Shown here piece after piece: positions 37,140-46,370 of a stretch of DNA of 64,000 nucleotides. This stretch comes from Ruania alba. GTDB taxonomy: Bacteria; Actinomycetota; Actinomycetes; Actinomycetales; Beutenbergiaceae. A program made the translations under genes and the position numbers. The stretch covers positions 868,001 through 932,000 of the forward strand of contig NZ_FNTX01000001.1 of the NCBI RefSeq assembly GCF_900105765.1, given 5' to 3'. Each line of letters opens with the position of its first letter. The stretch's first letter is position 1. The notes below the pieces were generated by a model. It was not told the DNA's origin. It worked only from the letters and a program-made list of their open reading frames with translations, and made no database searches.

Positions 37140-38480
37140 TCAGACCGGGCTCGGCTTGGCGAGCAGGGCGTTGATGCGGTCGACGAACCCATTCCAGCCG
37201 TCCAGCGGCGACACGCTGCGCGCGAAGACGTTCTGGATGTACTCGCCGAAGTACTTGTGGAAGTCGCCACCGGACCCGGAGAACCACGCCGGCGGGTCGT
37301 ACACCAGGAACTCAGTGGCGTCCGCATAATGCGACTGGGGAACCAGGTCGTCGTAGGCGGGACTCTGCACCACCGGGGAGTAGGCGGGGATGTGCCCGGC
37401 ATCGGCCCAGGCGAGGGAGCCCTTGAGCGTCTCGGCCACGAACTGGTGCACCCACCGTCGCTTCTCCTCGTCCGGATTGCTCTGGTGCGGAAGGATGAAT
37501 GCGTGCGAGTCCGCGTAGGCGCTGGGCTGGCCGAAGACGGCGGGAATCACCGTCATGTCGAACGGCACCCCGGCCGCGCGGTAGTTGCCGGTCTCCCACA
37601 CGCCGCCGAAGAACATCCCGGCACTGCCGGTGATGAACTCGGAGATGGCGGTACCGCCGTCGTGGCTGTCGTTGCCGAGCTCGCCGTCGATCAGGGAGAG
37701 GATCCACTCCAGCGTGGCGATCGCCGTCTCCTCGTCGTACTGCATCGTGCCGCCCACGGGGAGCTCGATCGTCGCTCCGGTCTGGGTGTAGTAGGTGTAG
37801 AACATCCGCCACATGTTCGAGCCATCACCCAGGTAGCCGAATGCCAGGCCGTGCCCACCGTCGGTGGCGGCGCCGAGCTCGCGAGCGAGGTCACGGAACT
37901 CCTCGGGCTCACTGACGTCCACGAGCAGCCCGTCCGAGCCGAGCGCTCCGGCGCGCTCGGCGATCTCGGTGTTGTAGTAGAGCACGAACGGGTGAGAGTC
38001 CAGGGCGATCGCGGTGAGGGTACCGTCGAAGACGTTCTTGTCCCAGATCAGCTCGGGGAAGTCCTCCTGCGTCACGCCGAACTCGGCCAACAGGTCGCCG
38101 TCCCACGGGTCGAGCAGGCCACCCGGGGCGTATCCCGGCACCCGCGCGGCGTGCATGATCGCCAGGTCGGGGGCACGTCCACCGGCTGAGGCCATCGCGA
38201 GCTTGGTGTAGTACGGCGAGCCCCATGCCAGTACGGTCTGGGTGACGTCGACATTCTCGTGCGCGGCGTTGAAGTCGTCCACCAGGCCGCCCATGGTGAC
38301 TCCGTCTGGGCCGGAGAGCAGGTGCCAGTAGGCGATGGGCAGCGTCCCGGAGGCTGTTCCTGAGGCGGCGCAGGATCCGAGAGCCCCAGCGGCGGTCAGG
38401 CCTGCTGCGCCGGTCAGCAACGACCGGCGACTCAGGAGTGGTCCACCCCGTGGGGTGCGGGCAAGAGAGCTACGTTGCAT
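37140..38480 (-). CDS. Extracellular solute-binding lipoprotein with Tat-like signal (second transporter)
   Basis: A 446-aa family 1 sugar-binding protein. The signal peptide combines a twin-arginine motif (SRRSLL, about 17-22), a hydrophobic stretch and lipobox LGSC with Cys37, indicating Tat export and lipidation. The mature part has typical cleft-forming segments (YWHLLSGPDG, AYADSHAFILP). First gene of the minus-strand operon; its upstream region carries overlapping regulatory sites. Substrate unknown. Confidence 0.9.
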   Translation of the reverse strand: MQRSSLARTPRGGPLLSRRSLLTGAAGLTAAGALGSCAASGTASGTLPIAYWHLLSGPDGVTMGGLVDDFNAAHENVDVTQTVLAWGSPYYTKLAMASAGGRAPDLAIMHAARVPGYAPGGLLDPWDGDLLAEFGVTQEDFPELIWDKNVFDGTLTAIALDSHPFVLYYNTEIAERAGALGSDGLLVDVSEPEEFRDLARELGAATDGGHGLAFGYLGDGSNMWRMFYTYYTQTGATIELPVGGTMQYDEETAIATLEWILSLIDGELGNDSHDGGTAISEFITGSAGMFFGGVWETGNYRAAGVPFDMTVIPAVFGQPSAYADSHAFILPHQSNPDEEKRRWVHQFVAETLKGSLAWADAGHIPAYSPVVQSPAYDDLVPQSHYADATEFLVYDPPAWFSGSGGDFHKYFGEYIQNVFARSVSPLDGWNGFVDRINALLAKPSPV

Positions 38481-38545
38481 GAACCCACGTCCTCGTGGTC
38501 AGCGATCGACGTCTTTCGTCGATCGGCGTGATCAGTACGTTCGGT

Positions 38546-38561
38546 TGTGACCCCCGTCACA
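38546..38561. promoter_or_regulatory. Perfect CRP/GlxR-type binding site
   Basis: TGTGA-CCCCCG-TCACA matches the CRP-family consensus TGTGA-N6-TCACA exactly, within a larger perfect inverted repeat TTGTGAC/GTCACAA (38545-38562). Relative to the predicted minus-strand promoter it is centred about 13 bases downstream of the start site, so it may repress the transporter, or act on another promoter. Confidence 0.6.
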
Positions 38562-38572
38562 ATGTGTGGGCT

Positions 38573-38601
38573 ACCGTAGCGCGGTGTGTTGTTAACGTCA
38601 A
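38573..38601 (-). promoter_or_regulatory. Promoter of the second sugar transporter operon
   Basis: Reading the minus strand: -35 TTGACG (plus positions 38596-38601), exactly 17 bases, then -10 TACGGT (38573-38578). The start site would be near 38566, about 86 bases before the binding-protein ATG. Confidence 0.6.
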
Positions 38602-38603
38602 CA
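38590..38603. promoter_or_regulatory. LacI-family-type operator
   Basis: TGTTAACGTCAACA is a near-perfect 14-base palindrome with the central CG typical of LacI-family sites. It overlaps the -35 of the transporter promoter, an ideal position for repression. No LacI-type gene is in the window. Confidence 0.6.
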
Positions 38604-38690
38604 TCCGCTGAATCGCGCGAGAAGGGGCCTATTGACGGCGTCTCGCCGGCCAGTCCCGCGAGTCGCCGTCCGATGGTGTCGTGCCCGTGC

Positions 38691-38696
38691 CAGGCT
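38691..38696 (+). promoter_or_regulatory. -10 hexamer for leaderless xerC
   Basis: CAGGCT ends six bases before ATG 38703. No ribosome site is present. Confidence 0.35.
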
Positions 38697-38702
38697 TGAG
38701 CA

Positions 38703-39659
38703 ATGGTGAGCCGTGCGGCGGGCGCCCCCGGAGAACGGGCCGGGGACGCAGGATTGCTGGAGGCGTTCGAGTCCTTCCTCGACGCCCAGCGAGGCCTGTC
38801 CGCACACACGGTGCGCGCGTATCGAGCAGACGTGCTCACCCTGCTGGCCAGCCTGCCGGCCGACGGTCGGCAGGTGCCGGCCACGGATCTGCAGCACCTC
38901 GATCTCACCGCACTGCGCAGCTGGCTTGCGGAGCAGTCGGGGCGGGGGTTGGCCCGTGCGACCTTGGCGCGCCGGGCGGCATCGGCACGCACCTTCACGG
39001 CCTGGGCGCACCGCACCGGACGCCTGGCCTCAGACCCAGGGCTGCGCCTGCTTGCACCCAAGCCGGACTCCGTGATCCCGGTCGTGCTGGAGGTCGACGA
39101 GGCCGCCGCGGTGCTGGAGACCGCACGTGCCATGACCGCTGACGGCGATGCCGGGCCGGCAGCGATCCGGGACTGGTGTGTGCTCGAACTGCTCTACGCC
39201 AGCGGTGTGCGAGTGGCTGAGCTGGTCGGGCTCGATGTGCACGATGTCAATCGCGCGGACCGGCTGATCCGTGTGCTCGGCAAGGGCGGGAAGGAGCGGA
39301 TGGTCCCCTTCGGAGTGCCGGCCGGTCGTGCCCTGGAGTGCTGGCTCGAGGCGCGGGCCACGTGGCCGACCCGGGATGCCGACGCAGATGCCCTGTTCCT
39401 CGGGCAACGCGGCGGTCGCCTGGGGGCGCGGCAGGTCCGGGACATGGTGCACCGGATGACGGCGGTGGCCGGTGTCCGCGACCTGGCTCCGCACGGATTA
39501 CGTCACTCCACCGCCACCCACCTGCTGGCGGGGGGCTCGGATCTGCGGTCGGTCCAGGAAGTGCTCGGGCACGCCTCCCTGTCGACCACGCAGCGCTATA
39601 CGCACATCTCAGCGGACCGGCTCCGGTCGGCCTTCAGCCAGGCGCACCCGCGCGCCTAG
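38703..39659 (+). CDS. xerC: Tyrosine recombinase XerC
   Basis: Site-specific recombinase (318 aa) that resolves chromosome dimers. It has an N-terminal SAM-like core-binding domain (about 18-110) and a C-terminal catalytic domain with the full set: Arg170 (ASGVRVAEL), Lys194 (GKGGKER), His264 and Arg267 (HGLRHSTATHLL), His290 (LGHASLSTTQRYTH) and Tyr299. Genomic position between dprA and rpsB is that of actinobacterial xerC. ATG 38703 has no ribosome site but a -10-like CAGGCT six bases upstream. Its last 26 bases overlap the end of the convergent M23 gene. Confidence 0.93.
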   Translation: MVSRAAGAPGERAGDAGLLEAFESFLDAQRGLSAHTVRAYRADVLTLLASLPADGRQVPATDLQHLDLTALRSWLAEQSGRGLARATLARRAASARTFTAWAHRTGRLASDPGLRLLAPKPDSVIPVVLEVDEAAAVLETARAMTADGDAGPAAIRDWCVLELLYASGVRVAELVGLDVHDVNRADRLIRVLGKGGKERMVPFGVPAGRALECWLEARATWPTRDADADALFLGQRGGRLGARQVRDMVHRMTAVAGVRDLAPHGLRHSTATHLLAGGSDLRSVQEVLGHASLSTTQRYTHISADRLRSAFSQAHPRA

Positions 39660-40308
39660 TCCGACCGCGCCGCGGATCATCGGTGGTGATCGGATAGAGC
39701 CGGATCTGCACGGGCCCCGAGAGCAGTGTCAGGGGATCTAGGTAGTATCCGGCGCCCGCCCGTGCGCCCCAGTGCAAGCAGCCGGTGCAGTGCCCACCTG
39801 TGCTGACCGTTCCGATCAGGTCCCCGGCCACGACGGCGTCCCCCACCTCGACCGTGGGTGCGACTGGTTCGTAGGTTGTCCGTAGGCCACCCGGGTGCTC
39901 GAGCGAGACGACCGGGCGGTCGACAACTGCACCGGCGAACGCCACCACGGCGGTACCGCTGGCGAACACCGGCTGGCCCGTCTCGGCCGGGATATCGACG
40001 CCGCGGTGGCCGGCTGCCCATGGTGCCGGTGGGCGGTCGAAACCGCGACGGACAGCTTCTGCGGGGTCTTCCGGAACTGGTGCCAACGGCCATCGGTGTG
40101 TGACCGGAGGGCCTGCCTCGGTCGGTGTGGTTCCGCCGGTGCCGGAGTCGAGCGCACCCGTCGTTGCTGGTGGTGCACCGAGGATGACGGCGGTCGTCAG
40201 CGCCAGGAGCCCCGGCAGCTGTCCACGACGGAGGCGTGCATGCCTGCGCCGTGGACTGCGGGATTCAGGGCGCCGGGAAGGGGAATCAGAACGCAACGAG
40301 GTGGGCAT
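39634..40308 (-). CDS. M23 family metallopeptidase (LytM-like), secreted
   Basis: About 224 aa from ATG 40308; the frame is open to 40377, and neither start has a good ribosome site. A basic N-terminus, a hydrophobic signal-like segment (LPGLLALTTAVILGAPP) and a linker precede a LytM domain. The domain has HRGVDIPA (metal His and Asp), GLRTTYEPV, GDLIGTVSTGG and the closing LHWGARAG, in which the usual HxH pair is LHWG, consistent with many actinobacterial members. It probably cleaves peptidoglycan peptides or regulates an amidase. An M23 gene divergent from rpsB is a common actinobacterial arrangement. Confidence 0.82.
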   Translation of the reverse strand: MPTSLRSDSPSRRPESRSPRRRHARLRRGQLPGLLALTTAVILGAPPATTGALDSGTGGTTPTEAGPPVTHRWPLAPVPEDPAEAVRRGFDRPPAPWAAGHRGVDIPAETGQPVFASGTAVVAFAGAVVDRPVVSLEHPGGLRTTYEPVAPTVEVGDAVVAGDLIGTVSTGGHCTGCLHWGARAGAGYYLDPLTLLSGPVQIRLYPITTDDPRRGRTRRAGAPG

Positions 40309-40454
40309 GGGCCCAGCACATGACACGTCGCCGTGCTGTGGTGCGCCGGGCAGTGGGTCTTGTGGACCGGCGCGCATCCAGCCCCACGTGTGGACAGCCT
40401 CGTTCCGGGCGCGTCCGTCGCGTTCTGACGGTCAATGCCGAGGTGCCTATCGGG

Positions 40455-40460
40455 TACGAT
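40455..40460 (+). promoter_or_regulatory. Putative -10 of the rpsB operon
   Basis: TACGAT about 225 bases before rpsB; the -35 is weak (GTCAAT, 40431-40436). The rest of the 376-base gap 40309-40684 shows no gene and could form the rpsB leader. Confidence 0.4.
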
Positions 40461-40684
40461 ATGTCCCGCAGGTGGTGCGCCCTCGGGCAAGCCGCCTGAC
40501 ATCGCGCGCTCACTGACCGGCTGAACGTCGGGGTCGTGGTGCGAGGTCCGGAGAGATCCGGTGCCCGCGACCGTGAGCACCAGGAGAGAGGTGTGCACCG
40601 CACACCCGAATGACAACCGAAATCGTGCCCGGTTCGCTGGGCACCGAATGCGCGGGCAGTCGCCCGCGTCAGGAAGGACGAGCC

Positions 40685-41713
40685 ATGGCCGTCGTCACCA
40701 TGCGCCAGCTCCTCGAGAGCGGCGTCCACTTCGGGCACCAGACCCGTCGGTGGAACCCCAAGATGAAGCGCTTCATCTTCACCGAGCGCAACGGGATCTA
40801 CATCATCGACCTGCAGCAGTCCCTGCAGGACATCGACCGTGCCTACGACTTCGTCAAGGAGACGGTCGCGCACGGCGGCACGATCCTGTTCGTCGGTACG
40901 AAGAAGCAGGCCCAGGAGGCCGTGGCCGAGCAGGCCACTCGCGTGGGGATGCCCTACGTCAACCAGCGTTGGCTGGGTGGCATGCTCACCAACTTCGGCA
41001 CGGTCAGCAAGCGGCTCTCGCGCCTGAAGGAGCTCGAGGAGGTCGACTTCGACGACGTCGCAGCGAGCGCTTTCACGAAGAAGGAGCTGCTGATGCAGCG
41101 CCGCGAGCGCGACAAGCTGGCCCGCACCCTGGGCGGTATCCGCGACATGGCCAAGTTGCCGTCGGCCGTGTGGATCGTGGACACGAAGAAGGAGCACCTC
41201 GCGGTCGCCGAGGCGCGCAAGCTGAACATCCCGGTGGTGGCCATCCTGGACACCAACTGTGACCCGGACGAGGTCGACTACCCGATCCCGGGCAACGACG
41301 ACGCGATCCGCGCCGTCACCCTGCTGACCCGGGTGATCGCCGACGGTGCGGCCGAGGGCCTGGTGGCCCGCCACGGCGGCGGCAGCGCGAACGCACCGGC
41401 CGACGCCGAGCCGCTCGCCGAGTGGGAGCGAGAGTTGCTCGCCGCACACGAGTCCGAGGGGGCCGAGAAGTCCGCCGGCGCGGAGGGCGCTGCCGCGACC
41501 GACGCACCCGCGACCGACGCGCCCGCTGCTGAGGCCCCGGCTGCTGAGGCTCCGGCTGCTGAGGCTCCGGCTGCTGAGGCTCCGGTTGCTGAGGCTCCGG
41601 CTGCTGAGGCTCCGGTTGCTGAGGCGCCCGCCGCTGAAGCCCCGGCTGACGAGACCCCGGCCGCCGAGGTCACCCCGACCGACGAGCCTGCCGGCGACAA
41701 CGCCCAGGACTGA
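40685..41713 (+). CDS. rpsB: 30S ribosomal protein uS2 with long Ala/Glu/Pro repeat tail
   Basis: Small-subunit protein. Residues 1-230 are canonical uS2 ([68 protein letters not shown]). The tail from about 265 to 342 is made of repeated AAEAP units encoded by a 15-base tandem repeat. ATG 40685 ([12 protein letters not shown]) follows AAGGA at 40675-40679; an upstream extension to 40610 is not conserved. First of rpsB-tsf, with 31 bases to tsf. Confidence 0.96.
   Translation: MAVVTMRQLLESGVHFGHQTRRWNPKMKRFIFTERNGIYIIDLQQSLQDIDRAYDFVKETVAHGGTILFVGTKKQAQEAVAEQATRVGMPYVNQRWLGGMLTNFGTVSKRLSRLKELEEVDFDDVAASAFTKKELLMQRRERDKLARTLGGIRDMAKLPSAVWIVDTKKEHLAVAEARKLNIPVVAILDTNCDPDEVDYPIPGNDDAIRAVTLLTRVIADGAAEGLVARHGGGSANAPADAEPLAEWERELLAAHESEGAEKSAGAEGAAATDAPATDAPAAEAPAAEAPAAEAPAAEAPVAEAPAAEAPVAEAPAAEAPADETPAAEVTPTDEPAGDNAQD
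41524..41644 (+). repeat. 15-base tandem repeat encoding [10 protein letters not shown] in the rpsB tail
   Basis: About eight near-identical copies of a GCTGCTGAGGCTCCG-type unit, with GCT/GTT alternation giving Ala or Val. Prone to copy-number change; not a CRISPR, as there are no spacers. Confidence 0.8.
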
Positions 41714-41744
41714 CTCACCGACGGATCTTTCGAGAGGATCATTC

Positions 41745-42584
41745 ATGGCGAACTACACCGCCGCTGACATCAAGACGCTCCGTGAGCGCACCGGTGCCGG
41801 CATGCTCGACGTCAAGAAGGCCCTGGACGAGGCGGACGGCGACCTGACCAAGGCGCAGGAAGTCATCCGCGTCAAGGGCCTCAAGGGTGTCAGCAAGCGC
41901 GAGAGCCGCTCTGCCTCGGACGGCCTTGTCGCCGTCAAGATCGTCGACGATGCCCAGGGGCAGGTCGGCGTGCTGGTCGAGGTGAACTCCGAGACCGACT
42001 TCGTCGCCAAGAACGACGTCTTCGTCACTCTTGCCGACCAGGTGGTCAGCACGGCTCTTGAGTCGGGCGGCACCGATGTCGAGCAGGTGCTCGCCGCTGA
42101 GGTGGACGGCCGCGCGCTCTCGTCCGTGGTCGACGACACGGCCGCGACCCTCGGTGAGAAGGTCGTGGTGCGTCGGCTCGCTCGCGTGAACGGGACCAAG
42201 GTCACCGAGTACCTGCACCGCACGAACAAGGACCTGCCGCCGCAGGTCGGCGTGCTGGTGGCCAGCGACGAGGCCGGAGCGGCAGTGGCGCGGGATGTGG
42301 CGATGCACATCGCGGCTTTCTCGCCCACGTTCCTCAGCCGCGACGACGTCCCGGCCGACAAGGTCGCCGACGAGCGTCGCATCGCCGAGGAGACCGCCCG
42401 GAACGAGGGCAAGCCGGAGCAGGCGATCCCGAAGATCATCGAGGGCCGTCTGAACGGCTTCTTCAAGGAGGTCGCACTCCTGGACCAGCCGTTCGCGAAG
42501 GACCCGAAGAAGACGGTCGGTCAGATCGTCTCCGAGGCCGGCGGAACCCTCACCGGTTTCGCTCGGTTCCGCGTCGGGGCCTGA
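41745..42584 (+). CDS. tsf: Elongation factor Ts
   Basis: Nucleotide-exchange factor for EF-Tu (279 aa). The N-terminal UBA-like domain has LRERTGAGMLDVKKAL and GLKGVSKRESR. The core has LVEVNSETDFVAKND, the signature that contacts EF-Tu, and VAMHIAAFSPTFL follows. ATG 41745 follows GAGAGGA. A strong hairpin lies just downstream, so rpsB-tsf is a bicistronic unit. Confidence 0.97.
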   Translation: MANYTAADIKTLRERTGAGMLDVKKALDEADGDLTKAQEVIRVKGLKGVSKRESRSASDGLVAVKIVDDAQGQVGVLVEVNSETDFVAKNDVFVTLADQVVSTALESGGTDVEQVLAAEVDGRALSSVVDDTAATLGEKVVVRRLARVNGTKVTEYLHRTNKDLPPQVGVLVASDEAGAAVARDVAMHIAAFSPTFLSRDDVPADKVADERRIAEETARNEGKPEQAIPKIIEGRLNGFFKEVALLDQPFAKDPKKTVGQIVSEAGGTLTGFARFRVGA

Positions 42585-42595
42585 CCCGAGCAGCA

Positions 42596-42630
42596 GTGTG
42601 GCCCCGGCCCCGTGCGGGCCGGGGCCACAC
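42596..42630 (+). terminator. Strong hairpin terminator after tsf
   Basis: Perfect 15-base stem GTGTGGCCCCGGCCC / GGGCCGGGGCCACAC with loop CGTGC, 11 bases after the tsf stop. No U tract. Same design as the hairpin after khpA. Confidence 0.78.
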
Positions 42631-42766
42631 GCATACCCGGGCCCGGGAACATGGTTCTCCACGTACCATCACACCTGGGGACCACTCGCCCGTGACAACC
42701 ACGGCGAGGCGATCCGTCCTGCTGCACACCGCCGTCGGTCCTTGACCTTGCTGGAGGAAGTTCTCG

Positions 42767-43540
42767 ATGAGTACCACCCCCGTCCACCCACGTCGCGTCC
42801 TGCTCAAGCTCTCCGGTGAGGTCTTTGGCGGCGGCGCCGTCGGCCTTGATCCCGGGGTCGTCGCCTCCGTGGCACGAGAGATCGCCGAGGCGGTACACGA
42901 TGGGGTGCAGGTGTCCGTCGTGGTCGGCGGGGGGAACTTCTTCCGTGGGGCCGAGCTCTCTCAGAGCGGGATGGACCGGGCCCGGGCGGACTACATGGGC
43001 ATGCTCGGCACCGTGATGAACTGTCTGGCACTGCAGGACTTCCTGGAGAAGGCCGGGGTGAACACGCGGGTGCAGACCGCGATCACCATGGGGCAGGTCG
43101 CCGAGCCCTACATCCCGCTGCGGGCCATCCGGCACATGGAGAAGGGCCGTGCAGTGATCTTCGGGGCCGGCGCGGGGATGCCCTACTTCTCCACCGACAC
43201 CGTCGCCATCCAGCGCGCCTTGGAGACCCATTGCGGCGAGGTCCTGGTCGGCAAGAACGGTGTGGACGGTGTGTACACGGCTGATCCCCGCGTCGATCCC
43301 GCGGCCACCCGGATCGACTACCTCACCTTCGACGAGGCCATCCAGAAGGACCTGCGAGTGGTCGACTCCACCGCCCTGGCGCTGTGCCGTGACAACGACC
43401 TGACCATGCGGGTGTTCGGGATGAACGACCCAGGGAACGTGGCCGGAGCGCTCAAGGGTGAGAAGATCGGAACCATCGTGACGTCTCAGCCCCGGCCGAG
43501 CGAGCCGAACCCGTCCCTGCAGAACAAGGAGCAAGCGTGA
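42767..43540 (+). CDS. pyrH: UMP kinase
   Basis: Phosphorylates UMP to UDP (257 aa; amino-acid-kinase fold, hexameric). Visible are [54 protein letters not shown] and [16 protein letters not shown] 42767 follows GGAGGAAG. It overlaps frr by four bases, the usual pyrH-frr pair; pyrH-frr-cdsA then run together. Confidence 0.96.
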   Translation: MSTTPVHPRRVLLKLSGEVFGGGAVGLDPGVVASVAREIAEAVHDGVQVSVVVGGGNFFRGAELSQSGMDRARADYMGMLGTVMNCLALQDFLEKAGVNTRVQTAITMGQVAEPYIPLRAIRHMEKGRAVIFGAGAGMPYFSTDTVAIQRALETHCGEVLVGKNGVDGVYTADPRVDPAATRIDYLTFDEAIQKDLRVVDSTALALCRDNDLTMRVFGMNDPGNVAGALKGEKIGTIVTSQPRPSEPNPSLQNKEQA

Positions 43541-44094
43541 TCGACGACACCCTCCTCGAAGCCGAGGAGAAGATGGAGAAGGCCGTAGAGGTCGCTCGGG
43601 AGGATCTCGCCGGGATCCGCACCGGGCGTGCGAACGCCGGGATGTTCACCAAGATCGAGGTGGACTACTACGGCGCGCCCACCCCGCTGCAACAGCTCGC
43701 CTCGATCACCATCCCCGAGGCGCGCACGGTGCTCATCGGCCCGTACGACAAGAGCGCGATGGCCGCCGTGGAGAAGGCGCTGCGGGAGTCCGACATCGGC
43801 GCCAACCCGAGCAACGACGGCAACGTGATCCGCGTCGTCCTGCCGCAGCTCACCGAGGAGCGGCGGCGTGACTACGTCAAGCTGGCCAAGTCCAAGGGGG
43901 AGGACGCGCGCGTGTCAGTGCGCAACATCCGCCGCCGGGCCAAGGAGGAGCTGGACCGGATCGCCAAGGACGGCGAGACGGGCGAGGACGAGGTGAACCG
44001 TGCCCAGGGCGAGCTCGACGCGCTCACCAAGAAGCACACCGACCTCGTCGACTCGTTGCTCGCCGGCAAGGAGAAGGAACTGCTCGAGGTCTGA
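43537..44094 (+). CDS. frr: Ribosome recycling factor
   Basis: A 185-aa tRNA-mimic that, with EF-G, splits post-termination ribosomes; exactly family length. Motifs are [40 protein letters not shown] and [15 protein letters not shown] 43537 overlaps the pyrH stop. Nine bases separate it from cdsA. Confidence 0.97.
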   Translation: MIDDTLLEAEEKMEKAVEVAREDLAGIRTGRANAGMFTKIEVDYYGAPTPLQQLASITIPEARTVLIGPYDKSAMAAVEKALRESDIGANPSNDGNVIRVVLPQLTEERRRDYVKLAKSKGEDARVSVRNIRRRAKEELDRIAKDGETGEDEVNRAQGELDALTKKHTDLVDSLLAGKEKELLEV

Positions 44095-44103
44095 GCGCTG
44101 ACT

Positions 44104-45159
44104 GTGACTGAGCCCGAGACTCCTGACGCGCCGAACGATCCGCCAGCGGCGTCGACGCGGCGCGCCCAGCGGCGGGCCGAACGGTCTGCTCAGTTGGAGG
44201 CGGAGCTTGCGGCGCACACCTCGGCCCGGCGCGCTCGGACCATGGCGGTGACCGGACAGGTACCGATCGGCACCGTCGCGCTCCCGGCTGCACCTGCCAC
44301 GACGCCGGAACCGCGACAACTGCTGGCAGGGGCATCCGCTGATCGACCCTCTCGTACGGGGAGGAACCTGCCGGTCGCGATTGCGGTGGGCCTGGGTCTT
44401 GGTGCGGTGCTGGTCCTGTCGCTGTTCCTGCGCAAGGAGGTCTTCCTCGGCCTCGCTGTCCTCGCCTGTGGCGTCGCTCTGTGGGAGCTGGATCGTGCGC
44501 TGCGCACGCGCGAGGTCCGGCTCCCGTTGCTTCCGTTGCTGGTGGGGACGGTCGGCATGCTCGTCTCGGCCTATTCGGCGGGGATCGAGGCGCTTCTGGT
44601 GGCGTTCCTCCTCACCGCTGGCGGTGTGTTCGTCTGGCGGGTGCTCGACGGCGGGGGAGTGGTGGCACTCCGGGAGGCGACCACGGGCATCTTCGCGGCC
44701 GCCTACATCCCGTTCCTGGCCGGGTTCCTCACCATCATGCTCTCCGCCGACGACGGTCCCTGGCGGGTGCTCCTGGTGATCGCCCTGGTGGTGGCCAACG
44801 ATGTCGGCGGGTTCACCGCCGGGGTGCTGTTCGGGCGACACCCGATGGCTCCGACGGTCAGCCCGAAGAAGTCCTGGGAAGGGGCTGCCGGTTCCCTGCT
44901 GCTCGCAGTCGCCGTCGGGGTGGGGTTCGCCGTGCTCCTGTTCGACCTGCCGTGGTGGACCGGGGCGCTCATCGGTGTGGGTGCAGTGCTCGGGGCGACG
45001 GCCGGCGACCTGGCCGAGTCGCTGCTGAAGCGGGACCTCGGTGTCAAGGACATGGGCACCACCCTGCCCGGGCACGGGGGAATCCTGGATCGGGTGGACT
45101 CGGTCCTGCTTGCCGCTCCCGTGGTGTTCGCCGTGCTGTTGGTGGTGCACCCGGCGTGA
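44104..45159 (+). CDS. cdsA: Phosphatidate cytidylyltransferase
   Basis: Makes CDP-diacylglycerol from phosphatidic acid and CTP at the membrane, the precursor of all phospholipids. The 351 aa have a cytosolic Ala/Arg-rich N-terminus (about 85 residues), about eight helices, and the C-terminal CDS signature: [20 protein letters not shown] followed by [20 protein letters not shown] is also conserved. GTG 44104 comes nine bases after frr. Confidence 0.95.
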   Translation: MTEPETPDAPNDPPAASTRRAQRRAERSAQLEAELAAHTSARRARTMAVTGQVPIGTVALPAAPATTPEPRQLLAGASADRPSRTGRNLPVAIAVGLGLGAVLVLSLFLRKEVFLGLAVLACGVALWELDRALRTREVRLPLLPLLVGTVGMLVSAYSAGIEALLVAFLLTAGGVFVWRVLDGGGVVALREATTGIFAAAYIPFLAGFLTIMLSADDGPWRVLLVIALVVANDVGGFTAGVLFGRHPMAPTVSPKKSWEGAAGSLLLAVAVGVGFAVLLFDLPWWTGALIGVGAVLGATAGDLAESLLKRDLGVKDMGTTLPGHGGILDRVDSVLLAAPVVFAVLLVVHPA

Positions 45160-45190
45160 GGTGCCGACCCGTCTGGGAGGATGGAGCATC

Positions 45191-46342
45191 ATGACGTCCC
45201 AACCGCAGGTTCTGCCGGGCCACGACCGTGGCGCCGGCGACCGACCGCAACTCTCCTTCGCCGTCCCCCGGCGCGGCAAGCCGCCGCGCCACCTGGCCGA
45301 CCTCACCCTGGCAGAACGTGGTGAGGTGCTCCAGGAGATCGGACAGCCGGCGTACCGCGCGAAGCAGCTCTCCACCCATTACTTCGCTCGCCTGACACGC
45401 GACCCGGAGCAGATGACCGACATCCCGGCGGCGCAGCGTGCCGAGATGGCCGATCTGTTGCTGCCGGATCTGCTCACCGAGCACCGCCGGCTGGAGGCCG
45501 ACGGCGGTTCGACCCTGAAGATGCTGTGGAACCTGTTCGACGGGGTCAAGGTCGAGTCGGTGCTGATGGGCTACTCCGAGCGGGCGACCTTGTGCGTGTC
45601 CAGTCAGGCCGGGTGTGGGATGGCGTGCCCCTTCTGCGCCACCGGTCAGCAGGGCCTCACCCGGAATCTGTCCACCGGGGAGATCATCGAGCAGGTTCGC
45701 CGCGCGGCGATCAGCTGTCAGCAGGGCGAGCTCGGCGACGGGCCGAGGCGGTTGACCAACGTGGTCTTCATGGGGATGGGCGAACCTCTCGCCAACTATC
45801 GGACCGTGATCAATGCCGTGAAGCGGATGGTCGCCCCCGCGCCCGAAGGCCTAGGGATGTCGGCCCGGCACATCACCGTCTCGACGGTGGGGCTGGTCCC
45901 GGCGATTCGGAAGATGACCGAGGAGGCCATCCCCGTCACGCTCGCCCTCTCCCTGCACGCACCGGATGACGAGCTCCGTTCCCAGCTGGTCCCGATCAAC
46001 ACCCGCTGGTCCGTGGGTGAGGCGCTGGATGCGGCGAAGGACTTCTTCGACACCACCGGCCGCCGGGTGAGCATCGAGTACGCCCTGATCAAGGACATGA
46101 ACGACCACGCCTGGCGTGCGGACCTGCTGGCCGCCGAGTTGCTGCGCCGTGGATCGGGATGGGTGCACGTCAACCCGATCCCGCTGAACCCCACCCCGGG
46201 TTCGATCTGGACGGCGAGCGATAAGGCCGTGGAGGACGAGTTCGTGGCACGCTTGCGCTCGGCAGGTATCCCCACCACGGTGCGGGACACCCGCGGCAGT
46301 GATATCGACGGTGCGTGCGGTCAGCTCGCCGCCCAGGACTGA
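45191..46342 (+). CDS. rlmN: Dual-specificity 23S rRNA/tRNA adenine-C2 methyltransferase RlmN
   Basis: Radical-SAM enzyme (383 aa) methylating A2503 of 23S rRNA and A37 of some tRNAs. The 4Fe-4S motif CxxxCxxC is in [12 protein letters not shown] (Cys142, 146, 149), the SAM region is [11 protein letters not shown], and the C-terminal mechanistic cysteine (Cys376) is in [12 protein letters not shown] 45191 is preceded by GGGAGG at 45175-45180; the upstream in-frame extension overlaps cdsA. Confidence 0.95.
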   Translation: MTSQPQVLPGHDRGAGDRPQLSFAVPRRGKPPRHLADLTLAERGEVLQEIGQPAYRAKQLSTHYFARLTRDPEQMTDIPAAQRAEMADLLLPDLLTEHRRLEADGGSTLKMLWNLFDGVKVESVLMGYSERATLCVSSQAGCGMACPFCATGQQGLTRNLSTGEIIEQVRRAAISCQQGELGDGPRRLTNVVFMGMGEPLANYRTVINAVKRMVAPAPEGLGMSARHITVSTVGLVPAIRKMTEEAIPVTLALSLHAPDDELRSQLVPINTRWSVGEALDAAKDFFDTTGRRVSIEYALIKDMNDHAWRADLLAAELLRRGSGWVHVNPIPLNPTPGSIWTASDKAVEDEFVARLRSAGIPTTVRDTRGSDIDGACGQLAAQD

Positions 46343-46370
46343 CCGGCACGTTCGGCAGAGAGGATTCGCG

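Noticed and set aside
41524-41644. Regular short repeats that could suggest a CRISPR array
   Set aside because: The period is exactly 15 bases with no spacers, and it is in frame inside rpsB as AAEAP codons.
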